From positions 968,878-1,002,138 of the forward strand of contig NZ_NOLJ01000002.1 in NCBI RefSeq assembly GCF_002246015.1: a stretch of 33,261 bases of DNA. Reading direction: 5' to 3'. Below the pieces are notes generated by a model that saw only the letters and a program-made list of their open reading frames with translations, was not told where the DNA came from and did no database searches. This DNA is from Nostoc sp. 'Peltigera membranacea cyanobiont' 210A. GTDB lineage: Bacteria; Cyanobacteriota; Cyanobacteriia; Cyanobacteriales; Nostocaceae. The stretch's first letter is position 1. Every line of letters begins with the position of its first letter. The translations under genes and the position numbers were made by a program. Shown here piece after piece: positions 24,622-33,146 of the stretch.

Positions 24622-25368
24622 TTACTCCTGAGCAAGGGTTCGCACTTCTTCCACTGACAATCCCAAAGCTTGGGCAATCTGTTCAATGGTCAAATTCATT
24701 TGCAATAATCGGGGTATGGCATCTCTTCTAGCTTGTTCTGCAAGTTCCGCCCGTTGCCGTTCTTGTTCGGCGTTGCGAGAAATTTCTGTGTAAGTTAAAA
24801 ACCGTTCTCCATCAGGGCGATATAGTTGCAGAGTCTCTGGTGATAAAGCAAAGCGAATTTTTAACCGAGGACTCACCCAATCTTCCATTTGGGGGATGAC
24901 ATCTAAACCGTCTTCATTACGCAACCAACCGGACAAATTATTTTTCTCAGGATCGTAAATGTAGTACTCTTCCACGCCATAACGGTCATAGAAAAGTAAT
25001 TTCTTGTCCATTTCAGCTTGTCTGTTACCGGGAGAAAGAATTTCAAACACTACTTGCGGTGCAATTCCCTCCTCTTTCCATTGTTGGTAGCACAAGCGAT
25101 GTCTACGACGGGCTACGCCTACGCCTTTTGGTCTACCTAATACCACCAGCACATCTGGGGCGTTAACAATTTTGTTGCGTCCCTCTACCGGATACCAAAA
25201 TAAATCCCCGGCGACAAATACATTTGGATCGTCGGCAAATAGCCAATCTAGATTCTGCTTAATTTCCACAATCCAGCCAAACTTTATAGTATTATTTGCC
25301 ACTGGTTGTCCGTCACTATCTGGGTAGATGACCTCTGGCTGGGTCGGCGGTTGGATTTGCGATACCAT
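24622..25368 (-). CDS. Uma2-family (DUF820) endonuclease-like protein with an in-frame repeat insertion
   Basis: 248 residues. Uma2 hallmarks: FVAGDLFWYPVEG, the acidic NAPDVLVVLGRPKG, IAPQVVFEILSPGN (Glu and Ser-Pro motif), KLLFYDRYGVEEYYIYDPE, a charged coiled coil, and the C-terminal IPRLLQMNLTIEQIAQALGLSVEEV helix pair seen in many PD-(D/E)XK proteins. After RPKG come seven extra residues, VGVARRR, encoded by a 21-bp dispersed repeat; without it the text reads GRPKGDRLCYQQW, as in relatives. Since the insert lies between the two motifs in a loop, activity may survive. Uma2 proteins are very numerous in cyanobacteria; their cellular role is not established. Confidence 0.88.
   Translation of the reverse strand: MVSQIQPPTQPEVIYPDSDGQPVANNTIKFGWIVEIKQNLDWLFADDPNVFVAGDLFWYPVEGRNKIVNAPDVLVVLGRPKGVGVARRRHRLCYQQWKEEGIAPQVVFEILSPGNRQAEMDKKLLFYDRYGVEEYYIYDPEKNNLSGWLRNEDGLDVIPQMEDWVSPRLKIRFALSPETLQLYRPDGERFLTYTEISRNAEQERQRAELAEQARRDAIPRLLQMNLTIEQIAQALGLSVEEVRTLAQE
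25101..25121. mobile_element. 21-bp small dispersed repeat inside the second Uma2 gene (copy B)
   Basis: Lies between GCGAT (25096-25100) and CGC (25122-25124); removal restores GCGATCGC and a normal Uma2 reading frame. 20 of 21 bases match copy A. Its length is seven codons, so it does not shift the frame. Confidence 0.88.
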
Positions 25369-25467
25369 AGCTTCGCCCTCAGAAGGATATTTAATCAGGA
25401 TGCTTCCAAATTAGCAGACTCTTAAGGATGTCTGCGCCATGAATCTGGAACGATAAGTAACTAAAAC

Positions 25468-25481
25468 AGTACGATTGTTCT
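25468..25481 (+). promoter_or_regulatory. LexA-type box upstream of uvrA
   Basis: AGTACGATTGTTCT fits the cyanobacterial LexA consensus RGTACNNNDGTWCB at every position. It is 69 bases before the uvrA start and immediately precedes/overlaps a possible -10 (TACTAT, 25481-25486), so bound LexA would block transcription. Confidence 0.75.
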
Positions 25482-25550
25482 ACTATAAACTAATTAAAGA
25501 TAGTATTATTAAGGACTGTTTCATAAGAAACTCCTTCTTCGCCGCCCAAT

Positions 25551-28439
25551 ATGTCAGACAAACAGCTAGCAGCATCCTTGAATGGACATCTTCCGTACCC
25601 CAGCCACAACAGCCAGAATACCATTCGGATTCGGGGTGCTAGGCAGCATAATCTGAAAAATATTGACTTGGAATTGCCACGCGATCGCCTAATCGTATTC
25701 ACTGGCGTTTCTGGTTCTGGTAAGTCTTCCCTAGCCTTTGATACCATTTTCGCTGAAGGGCAACGTCGCTATGTAGAATCCCTTAGCGCCTACGCACGGC
25801 AATTTCTAGGACAACTCGATAAGCCGGATGTGGAAGCCATTGAAGGCTTAAGTCCAGCAATTTCTATTGACCAAAAGTCAACGTCTCATAATCCCCGTTC
25901 TACTGTAGGTACGGTGACGGAGATTTATGACTATTTGCGGCTGTTATTTGGTCGAGCTGGCGAACCCCATTGTCCGATATGTGATCGCTGTATTGCACCC
26001 CAGACAATCGATGAGATGTGCGATCGCATCATGGAATTACCAGATCGCACCCGCTTCCAAATTCTTGCACCCGTTGTCAGAGGTAAAAAAGGCACACATC
26101 GTAAGCTTTTGTCAAGTCTGGCATCCCAAGGTTTTGTCCGCGTGCGGATCAATGGCGAGATCCGCGAACTGTCAGATTCCATTGAATTGGATAAAAATTT
26201 TACCCACACCATCGAAGTGGTAATTGACCGCTTGGTGAAAAAGGCTGATATTCAAGAGCGTTTGGTTGATTCCCTGTCTACGTGTCTCAAGCAATCGGGT
26301 GGTATCGCAGCCATTCTGGTGAGTCTGCTTGGTGACGACGGACAAGAAAAAGAAGAAGAATTAGTATTTTCGGAAAACTTTGCTTGTCCAGAACATGGCG
26401 CGGTAATGGAGGAATTATCGCCGCGATTGTTCTCGTTTAACTCACCTTATGGTGCTTGTCCGCACTGTCATGGCATCGGGACTTTAAGAAGATTTGCGCC
26501 AGACTTGATCGTACCCGACTGGGAAGCGCCAGTTTATGCTGCGATCGCGCCTTGGTCAGAAAAAGATAATTCTTATTACTTGGAATTACTCTATAGCGTC
26601 GGACAGATTTATGGCTTTGAGTTACAGACAAATTGGAGCAAGCTGACAGAAGAACAGCAGCAAATTATTTTGTTTGGGGAGAAAGATGAACGAGCCGCAG
26701 AAGCACAAAGGAAGCAGAGTTTTAAAGGTGCTATTCCAATTTTGCAACGGCAGTATGAGGGTGGTTCTGAATTAATTAAGCAAAAATTAGAGCAGTATTT
26801 AATCGATCAACCGTGTGAAGTTTGTCTGGGAAAACGGTTAAAACCGGAAGCCTTGGCGGTGAAGTTGGGACAATATGGAATTTTAGAATTGACTACCGTA
26901 TCAATTCGGGATTGTCGGGAGAGAATTGAGCAATTTAAGTTGAGCGATCGCCAGTTACAAATTGCTGATTTAGTTCTCCGGGAAATCAAAGCTAGATTGC
27001 AATTTTTGTTGGATGTAGGTTTAGATTATCTTACCCTTGATCGTCCCGCCATGACCCTTTCTGGTGGCGAAGCCCAACGAATTCGTCTAGCAACGCAAAT
27101 TGGTTCTGGTTTAACTGGAGTTCTCTACGTTTTAGATGAACCGAGTATTGGTTTGCATCAACGAGATAATGGCAGGTTGCTCAAAACATTAACGAAATTG
27201 CGCGATTTGGGTAATACATTAATTGTTGTTGAACACGATGAAGAAACAATTCGCGCAGCCAACCATATAGTTGATATTGGCCCTGGTGCAGGAATTCACG
27301 GCGGAAATATTATCGCCCAAGGTGATTTTCAAGCTTTATTAGCAGCAGAAGATTCTTTGACGGGTGCATATTTATCAGGAAGACGAGTAATTACCACACC
27401 AGCAGAACGCCGAGAAGGAAATGGGCGCAGTTTGGGAATTAAAAATGCCCATCGCAACAATTTACAAAATATCGATGTAGACATTCCGCTAGGTAAACTC
27501 GTCTCGATCACTGGTGTGTCTGGTTCTGGCAAATCTACGCTGATTAATGAATTACTGTACCCATCTCTGCAACACCATTTAACTAAGAAAGTTCCCTTAC
27601 CCAGACATTTGGATAAAATTCAGGGATTAAACGCGATTGATAAAGCGATCGTTATCGATCAATCTCCCATTGGACGCACGCCACGTTCCAACCCTGCAAC
27701 TTACACAGGAATTTTCGATGCCATTCGGGATGTATTTTCCCAAACAGTAGAAGCCAAAGCTAGGGGTTACAAACCTGGACAATTTTCCTTCAACGTTAAA
27801 GGTGGACGTTGCGAAGCTTGTAGCGGACAGGGTGTGAATGTTATTGAAATGAACTTCCTCCCAGATGTTTATGTACAATGCGAAATTTGTAAAGGTGCAA
27901 GGTATAACCGCGAAACGTTACAGGTGAAATACAAAGATAAGTCAATCTCTGACGTACTGAGAATGACAGTTGAGGAAAGTTTGGACTTTTTCCAGAATAT
28001 ACCCAAAGCGATCGCGCGTTTGCAAACTTTATTTGATGTTGGGTTGGGTTATGTCCAACTAGGACAACCTGCGACTACCTTATCTGGTGGTGAAGCGCAA
28101 CGGGTGAAACTGGCAACAGAACTATCTCGACGCGCCACCGGGAAGACACTTTATTTAATAGATGAACCGACAACAGGGTTATCTTTTTACGATGTCCACA
28201 AATTGTTAGATGTATTGCAAAGATTGGTAGATAAAGGCAATTCAATATTAGTAATTGAACACAACTTAGATGTAATTCGTTGTTCTGATTGGGTGATAGA
28301 TTTGGGGCCAGAAGGCGGCGACAAAGGCGGAGAATTGATTGCTGTAGGGACACCAGAAGAAGTTGCAAAAAACCCCAGGTCTTATACTGGGCAATATTTA
28401 AAGCAGGTGTTGAAACAGTATCCGGCGGTGAAATCTTAG
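25551..28439 (+). CDS. uvrA: Excinuclease ABC subunit A (UvrA)
   Basis: 962 residues, standard length. DNA-damage recognition ATPase of nucleotide excision repair; its dimer loads UvrB at lesions. Two ABC modules: Walker A GVSGSGKSS (52-60) and GVSGSGKST (second half); signatures LSGGEAQRIRLATQIGSGL and LSGGEAQRVKLATELSRRATG; Walker B VLYVLDEPSIGLH and LYLIDEPTTGL. Zinc modules: CPEHG...CPHCHG in the first half (one pair is Cys-x2-His) and CEACSG...CEICKG in the second. The UvrB-binding and insertion regions are in place. The start at 25551 (MSDKQLAASLNGHLP) gives the short N-terminal extension usual in Nostoc. Likely under LexA control through the box at 25468. No other repair gene is adjacent. 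Confidence 0.97.
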   Translation: MSDKQLAASLNGHLPYPSHNSQNTIRIRGARQHNLKNIDLELPRDRLIVFTGVSGSGKSSLAFDTIFAEGQRRYVESLSAYARQFLGQLDKPDVEAIEGLSPAISIDQKSTSHNPRSTVGTVTEIYDYLRLLFGRAGEPHCPICDRCIAPQTIDEMCDRIMELPDRTRFQILAPVVRGKKGTHRKLLSSLASQGFVRVRINGEIRELSDSIELDKNFTHTIEVVIDRLVKKADIQERLVDSLSTCLKQSGGIAAILVSLLGDDGQEKEEELVFSENFACPEHGAVMEELSPRLFSFNSPYGACPHCHGIGTLRRFAPDLIVPDWEAPVYAAIAPWSEKDNSYYLELLYSVGQIYGFELQTNWSKLTEEQQQIILFGEKDERAAEAQRKQSFKGAIPILQRQYEGGSELIKQKLEQYLIDQPCEVCLGKRLKPEALAVKLGQYGILELTTVSIRDCRERIEQFKLSDRQLQIADLVLREIKARLQFLLDVGLDYLTLDRPAMTLSGGEAQRIRLATQIGSGLTGVLYVLDEPSIGLHQRDNGRLLKTLTKLRDLGNTLIVVEHDEETIRAANHIVDIGPGAGIHGGNIIAQGDFQALLAAEDSLTGAYLSGRRVITTPAERREGNGRSLGIKNAHRNNLQNIDVDIPLGKLVSITGVSGSGKSTLINELLYPSLQHHLTKKVPLPRHLDKIQGLNAIDKAIVIDQSPIGRTPRSNPATYTGIFDAIRDVFSQTVEAKARGYKPGQFSFNVKGGRCEACSGQGVNVIEMNFLPDVYVQCEICKGARYNRETLQVKYKDKSISDVLRMTVEESLDFFQNIPKAIARLQTLFDVGLGYVQLGQPATTLSGGEAQRVKLATELSRRATGKTLYLIDEPTTGLSFYDVHKLLDVLQRLVDKGNSILVIEHNLDVIRCSDWVIDLGPEGGDKGGELIAVGTPEEVAKNPRSYTGQYLKQVLKQYPAVKS

Positions 28440-28777
28440 TCTTTTGCAATTAGGGTACATTGCATAAAGGTCATAGAAACTTTAAATGCTAGCCAGCTAA
28501 TGACTTTATATCATCAACCAATTGGTGAGAAAACATTATTAGTTTAACTGCCAAACCCTCACAGAATAAGCGCTATGAAGGTTTTGTCGAAATTTGGCGG
28601 TATAGGGAAAAGAAAATCAAAAAATAAACAAACTTGCATCAACATGAAAAAACTTTCCCAAAGCATCAGTTTGTTTTTGAGTGACTTATAGTCGACAAAA
28701 TCCCCAACTTATTTGAGAAGTTAAGGATCTGCTGTTTGCAATTCTTACAAATAAAATAGGATTGCAATAAATGTTTA
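28440..28777. other. Intergenic region with a diverged dispersed hairpin
   Basis: No gene seen. At 28697-28729 is a degraded copy of the hairpin at 22279-22311 (27 of 33 positions the same); the inner AACTT/AAGTT pairing is kept by a matched change on both arms, while two outer pairs are lost. It could still act as a weak terminator for convergent uvrA and the gene at 28778. Confidence 0.6.
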
Positions 28778-29260
28778 TCAATTTGTAGCTAAAGCTGGTT
28801 CTGCCAAAAAATATTTCAAATTTTCTTGCTGGGTGGCAAATTTCAAATATTGAGATGCCATTTCTGGTGTTAGTAATTCAATCATTAACCTGTTTTCCAC
28901 CCAGAACTCAATCACATCAAAGAAAGAATCGCGGTTACAGCGCACTACACGCCAACCTTCACGAACACCGATTTCTTCAATTTCTTGCTGACTAATGGGT
29001 ACAGAAATAGCTGCATGAATATCTGTATATCTGGAAGTAATAGCAGTATGTACAAATACGCATTCTTCATCACCTTCACCAGGTTCTATTTGAGAACCTA
29101 AAGGATAAAGTTCAATGGCTGTGCCGTATTCATCAAAAGGTATAACCATATAACTTCCTGGGTTAGGAGGAAAGGGAACAGCTGGCGCTTTTAAGATTTC
29201 CGCCAAAACTTGAGCAACATGGCTAGGGTTTCTAACAGCAATTGAAATATGGTGAATCAT
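28778..29260 (-). CDS. VOC-superfamily-like protein, function unknown
   Basis: 160 residues; a GAGG element seven bases before the ATG supports the start. Opens with MIHHISIAVRNPSHVAQVLAEIL and continues with YMVIPFDEYGTAIELYPLG and a second half ending RLMIELLTPEMA, i.e. two glyoxalase-like half-domains with Glu at the ends of the strands (IELYP, IELL) and His3/His4 at the beginning, matching VOC metal positions. The middle (VFVHTAITSRYTDIHAAI) is consistent with this. I cannot assign a substrate. Single gene facing uvrA. Confidence 0.75.
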   Translation of the reverse strand: MIHHISIAVRNPSHVAQVLAEILKAPAVPFPPNPGSYMVIPFDEYGTAIELYPLGSQIEPGEGDEECVFVHTAITSRYTDIHAAISVPISQQEIEEIGVREGWRVVRCNRDSFFDVIEFWVENRLMIELLTPEMASQYLKFATQQENLKYFLAEPALATN

Positions 29261-29385
29261 AGAATAACCTCAGTTCGATATCTTGTAGATTAGAAAAAAA
29301 TCGGGGAGAACTAGGGGAGGTAGGGGAGAGAAAAAATTCTTAACCTCAGCGTATTAGGTTGTATGCAATTTGAATGCTCATTAGC

Positions 29386-29943
29386 TTATTGAGGTCGTCC
29401 ATAATGAGCGCGACCCTTACCATCGGCAGTCTCAAGTACTAAAACTTGCTGCCCGTAATCATTCGTCTTAATCGACCACCCGTAAGTCTCAGGCTTTGCT
29501 GTGTTGCGACTAGAGTAGGTGCGCCCGCTATTGCAGATTTGACCTTTGGATGTGCTGTCGCTGGGTTGAAAAGTAAGACTTTGAGCCTCAATCTTAACTT
29601 TGCCTTCTTCCTCTATGAAGAGATTGGACGCACAGTTGTAGGTGTTGATTTGAATCAGCCTATTTCGCTTGTAGTTTCCATTAGATGCAAGTTGGAATTG
29701 GTCACTAGAGCCGTTTGGGGCTGCTGACTGCCCCGTGTAACTGTCTTGGTATTGGATGGACGAGATTCGACCATATCGCCACTCGCCCTGGAGTTCAGCA
29801 GGCACTCCATTATCGTTACCCGCCTGACTCGCCCTTGGGTAAAAAACAAGGCTAGCGGTGAGACCCAAATTCAGGGCAGTAGCAGCGAAACAGCGGACAG
29901 TTTTTGGTATGGAATAGAGTTGCTTGTTGGTTATTGAGTACAT
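29386..29943 (-). CDS. Secreted protein of unknown function
   Basis: 185 residues from the ATG at 29943; the frame extends to a TTG at 29976 but the ATG gives a normal signal peptide. Signal: basic region (PKTVRCF), hydrophobic AATALNLGLTASLVFY, cleavage after ASQA (about residue 41). The mature part (ELQGEWRYGRISSIQYQDSY..., FQLASNGNYKRNRLIQ, VKIEAQSLTFQPSDST) looks like an all-beta, lipocalin-like small-molecule or surface domain, with two cysteines (YNCAS, QICNS) that may be disulphide-linked. No catalytic motif. I do not recognise a named family. Confidence 0.75.
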   Translation of the reverse strand: MYSITNKQLYSIPKTVRCFAATALNLGLTASLVFYPRASQAGNDNGVPAELQGEWRYGRISSIQYQDSYTGQSAAPNGSSDQFQLASNGNYKRNRLIQINTYNCASNLFIEEEGKVKIEAQSLTFQPSDSTSKGQICNSGRTYSSRNTAKPETYGWSIKTNDYGQQVLVLETADGKGRAHYGRPQ

Positions 29944-30066
29944 CAAATTTTTGTAGAATATAGATTTATTTATCAACGAAAGCGATTTACAACGCGAACT
30001 CAGCGTGTTTATATATCGCCTATAGGGCTACACAAAGGTGCGCCCAAATCCACTCAAACCAAAACT

Positions 30067-30519
30067 TCATGCAATAAACTGCAATCCATATTTCTTCAAA
30101 ACAGGCTGTACTTTTTCCATATATAGCGATGGACTATCTGCTACTTGACCCATTTCTTCATAAAAGTTTTTCGCACCCTTCGGCGAAATTAAAACCAGGA
30201 ATTTCGCAGTAGCAGAACGAATCTTAAAGCCGTGTGCTGCATTGTGAGGAATATTAATGAAAAAGCCTGGTGATGCCAAAATTGTTTCTGTACCAACCTG
30301 GATATCTAGTTCACCTTCTAGAATATAAAATGCTTCTTCCCAAGGGTGAGTATGAAGTGGTGGTCCATTTTCTTCTGTATCTGTAATTTCATAAATTGTC
30401 CAAGCTTGGTTTGTCTCTTCTCCGGTTACTTTTGTTGTAAACTGTGCACCAATAACTGAAAATTGATTCCCTTCTCCTGATGCAAGAATAGTTGGTTTCC
30501 GCATGGTTACATTTTGCAT
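30067..30519 (-). CDS. Cupin-domain protein
   Basis: 150 residues; AAGGAG lies eight bases before the ATG. Cupin motif 1 is [15 protein letters not shown] (His, His, Glu metal ligands) and motif 2 [15 protein letters not shown] (His). This is the small single-domain cupin fold used by dioxygenases, isomerases and storage or sensor proteins; the [16 protein letters not shown] C-terminus is shared by many cyanobacterial and actinobacterial quercetinase-like cupins. Substrate unknown. It lies 90 bases past the secreted-protein gene's start and may be transcribed with it. Confidence 0.88.
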   Translation of the reverse strand: MQNVTMRKPTILASGEGNQFSVIGAQFTTKVTGEETNQAWTIYEITDTEENGPPLHTHPWEEAFYILEGELDIQVGTETILASPGFFINIPHNAAHGFKIRSATAKFLVLISPKGAKNFYEEMGQVADSPSLYMEKVQPVLKKYGLQFIA

Positions 30520-30700
30520 ACAAGTTACTCCTTGTTGTGTAATTTAGTAAGTGATTTACAAACTTGATTTAATGTTTTTAACATTAGAAATTAATCGGGG
30601 AGAACTAGGGTAGGTAAATGGGTAATTACTATTTTTTTGTAACTGATTATTAAGACATTGAACTAAGGTTAAAATCTCTAGAAACAATTAGCAGCCTATT

Positions 30701-32260
30701 GTGGCTAAAGTCGATATTGCCATGCCTAAAGAGTCACTCAACTTTCCCAAAGCAGACATACTGGTGATTGATGACACGCCAGAAAACCTGAATCTCCTAT
30801 CTGCCATGTTGACGGAACAGGGATATAAAGTTCGGAGTGTAACTAAAGGTTCTACGGGTTTACGGGGAGCAAATGCAGTTCCCCCCGACTTGATTTTGCT
30901 GGATGTGAATATGCCTGAGATGAATGGCTATGAAGTCTGCCAACACTTGAAGGCAAACGATCGCACCCGTGAAATTCCGGTAATTTTTATCAGCGCTTTG
31001 GGTGATGTGCTAGATAAGGTAAAAGCTTTTACAGTTGGTGGGGTGGACTACATCACTAAGCCTTTCCAGCTAGAAGAGGTTTTAGCACGAATTGAAAATC
31101 ATTTGACCATTTGGAAACTGCAACGACAACTCCAAGCCCAAAATGAGCGGTTGCAGCAGGAAATTTCTGATCGCGCCAAAGCAGAAGAGAAGTTCGCTAA
31201 AGTTTTTCGCTCTAGTCCCAACCCAATCGCGATCGCCACAGTTTCCGAAGCTCGTTTTATTGATGTCAATCCCAGCTTTTTGAAGATGAGCGGCTACTGT
31301 TTAGAGGAAGTAGTTGGAGATACTGCTACCGGACTGAATTTAGGTAAAAACACAGCCGCGATCGCTCAAACAATTCAACTTCTGCCGGAAACTGGCTCAC
31401 TGTACAATCTAGAATTTGAATTTTCTACTAAGTCTGGAGAACTCAAAACCATACTGATATCTCTCGAATTAATTGACTTAGGTGGAGTGCCATGTGCTTT
31501 ATTAATTGCCAATGACATAACCGAACGCAAACGTCTAGAAAACGAATTTATCTCTTTAGTCAGTCATGAGTTGCGTACACCTTTAACTTCCACAATGGGA
31601 GCATTAGATTTATTGAGTTCAGGACAACTGGGAACTCTGAATGAACAGGGACAAAAAGTCCTGAGCATTGCCACAACTAATACTGAACGCCTGATTCGTT
31701 TAGTGAACGATATTCTCGATTTAGAGCGGATGAAATCGGGCAAAATCTTCACACGGAAGGCGAAGTGCAACGCCGCAGACTTGCTAATTACGGCAACGGA
31801 AGCAATGCAAGCAATGGCAGATAAATTAGAAGTTCGACTAATTATAAATCCCGTAGCAGTAGAACTTTGGGCAGATCCCGATCGCCTTCTGCAAACCCTC
31901 ACCAATTTACTGAGTAACGCGATTAAGTTTTCTGAACCAGCTGACACTGTGTGGATAAGTGCCACTCTCTCGGAATCCAGAAGCGTTGAGTCTAAAGAAA
32001 ATCAGCCTTCATCATCCAACTTCCTTTTAATTACTATCCAAGATGAAGGGCGAGGAATTCCTGAAGATAAATTGCAAATAATCTTCGAGCGTTTTCAGCA
32101 GGTAGATGCATCTGATTCACGCAACAAAGGAGGAACAGGTTTAGGACTTGCTATTTGCCGAGATATCATACAGCAACATGATGGTAAAATCTGGGTTCAG
32201 AGCATTTTAGGCAAAGGTAGCACCTTTTATCTACTGTTGCCTTTAGCAGACTCTCAATAG
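30701..32260 (+). CDS. Hybrid sensor: receiver, PAS, histidine kinase
   Basis: 519 residues from a GTG at 30701; ATG 30722 is an alternative. Domain order: receiver 18-135 (acid pocket Asp24/Asp25, phospho-acceptor Asp68 in DLILLDVNMPEMNG, Lys120), short coiled coil 137-165, PAS 166-275 (FRSSPNPIAIATVSEARFIDVN...), HisKA with His289 in SHELRTPL, and HATPase_c with N-box (LLSNAIKF), G1 (DEGRGIPED), F (IIFERFQQ) and G2 (GGTGLGLAI). No transmembrane helix: a soluble kinase whose output is fed by a prior phospho-receiver, a common cyanobacterial design. The single-domain regulator 106 bases downstream is the probable phosphate acceptor. Confidence 0.95.
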   Translation: MAKVDIAMPKESLNFPKADILVIDDTPENLNLLSAMLTEQGYKVRSVTKGSTGLRGANAVPPDLILLDVNMPEMNGYEVCQHLKANDRTREIPVIFISALGDVLDKVKAFTVGGVDYITKPFQLEEVLARIENHLTIWKLQRQLQAQNERLQQEISDRAKAEEKFAKVFRSSPNPIAIATVSEARFIDVNPSFLKMSGYCLEEVVGDTATGLNLGKNTAAIAQTIQLLPETGSLYNLEFEFSTKSGELKTILISLELIDLGGVPCALLIANDITERKRLENEFISLVSHELRTPLTSTMGALDLLSSGQLGTLNEQGQKVLSIATTNTERLIRLVNDILDLERMKSGKIFTRKAKCNAADLLITATEAMQAMADKLEVRLIINPVAVELWADPDRLLQTLTNLLSNAIKFSEPADTVWISATLSESRSVESKENQPSSSNFLLITIQDEGRGIPEDKLQIIFERFQQVDASDSRNKGGTGLGLAICRDIIQQHDGKIWVQSILGKGSTFYLLLPLADSQ

Positions 32261-32366
32261 TAGCTTTTCATTATCCAAATCTCCCCTACTTCTGCCCGAT
32301 TGCATTCTAAAATAGCTGAAGACTGATCAAGCTAATCAGCATCACATATCATGCGAGAGTGACAAT

Positions 32367-32741
32367 ATGAGCAGAAATATCTTGATTGTTGATGATGAAG
32401 AAGATGTGCAGGCGATCGCAAAATTGGGATTAGAAATGGGTGCTGGTTGGAACGTATTGACTGCTTGTTCTGGTCGAGAAGCGTTGAATGTAGCTGCCAA
32501 CTCTAAACTTGATGTAATTTTACTAGATATGATGATGCCTGATATGGATGGGCGCGCCACTCTGCAACAACTGAAGGCTAACCCCATCACTAAGTCAATT
32601 CCAGTAATTTTACTAACTGCCAAAGTCCAGGAGTCCGATCAAAAGAGCTTTACTGGCTTAGATGTAGTTGCTGTCTTTGCCAAGCCTTTCCGTCCCTTGA
32701 AACTAGCAGCACAAATCACTGAAGCATTAAGCTGGAACTAA
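32367..32741 (+). CDS. Single-domain response regulator (CheY-like)
   Basis: 124 residues, receiver domain only: acid pocket Asp9/Asp10/Glu11, phospho-acceptor Asp54 in VILLDMMMPDMDG, Thr84 region LLTAK, Lys106 in FAKPF. No output domain, so it signals by protein contact or relays phosphate. GAGAG precedes the ATG. Follows the hybrid kinase gene in the same direction and probably forms a pair with it. Confidence 0.95.
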   Translation: MSRNILIVDDEEDVQAIAKLGLEMGAGWNVLTACSGREALNVAANSKLDVILLDMMMPDMDGRATLQQLKANPITKSIPVILLTAKVQESDQKSFTGLDVVAVFAKPFRPLKLAAQITEALSWN

Positions 32742-32902
32742 TTTTTTGGTGGTTACAGCAAATTTTGCTCTATATATCTATATGTTATTACTGCTTTTCT
32801 GATTCGCATTGACAGAGAAGTGGACAAACGTGGGTACAAAACGATTGGGCGTTGGATACCATCTGTCAGATTGAGCCTCAAAGGAATTGATCTATAAATA
32901 AT

Positions 32903-33007
32903 TTACGCTTCGGGAAAGCGATCGCCGCGGCCAATATCCTCCAACAAGCAGCTACGCAAGAGAGGATCTAAAACCAGCCAGGGCGGCAAAACACCAGAAT
33001 TGCTCAC
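32903..33007 (-). pseudogene. nadC: 5' remnant of nadC (nicotinate-nucleotide pyrophosphorylase)
   Basis: From a GTG at 33007 the minus strand encodes 34 residues: SNSGVLPPWLVLDPLLRS, CLLEDIGRGDR, then FPEA and a stop. LPPWLVLDPLLR..LLEDIGRGDR is the N-terminus of cyanobacterial NadC (quinolinate phosphoribosyltransferase, NAD synthesis), where the next residues would be TT(Q/S)SL. Similarity ends exactly after a GGCGATCGC (HIP1) sequence. No further nadC is found in the window, so this is a truncated remnant left by rearrangement; a functional copy would be expected elsewhere in the genome. Confidence 0.75.
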
Positions 33008-33117
33008 AAATTTATCGCTTCCTAAGAGACTTCAGAAATACTATAGCCTAAACCCCTTAGTTTCCAAGGCTTTGATAGTGATGCAGAAGCGGTCCAAAAA
33101 TATTTTGGGAAAAATAG

Positions 33118-33146
33118 TTGACACAATGAAGTAGGTTCGCTATATT
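33118..33146 (+). promoter_or_regulatory. Strong sigma70-type promoter near the window end
   Basis: TTGACA (33118-33123), 17-base spacer, TATATT (33141-33146), one base from the consensus. Transcription would start near 33153 and run out of the window. Downstream CCTTGAAAAT (about 33200) resembles a boxA-type antitermination signal of rRNA leaders. Probable start of an rRNA or other stable-RNA operon; the gene itself is not visible. Confidence 0.6.
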
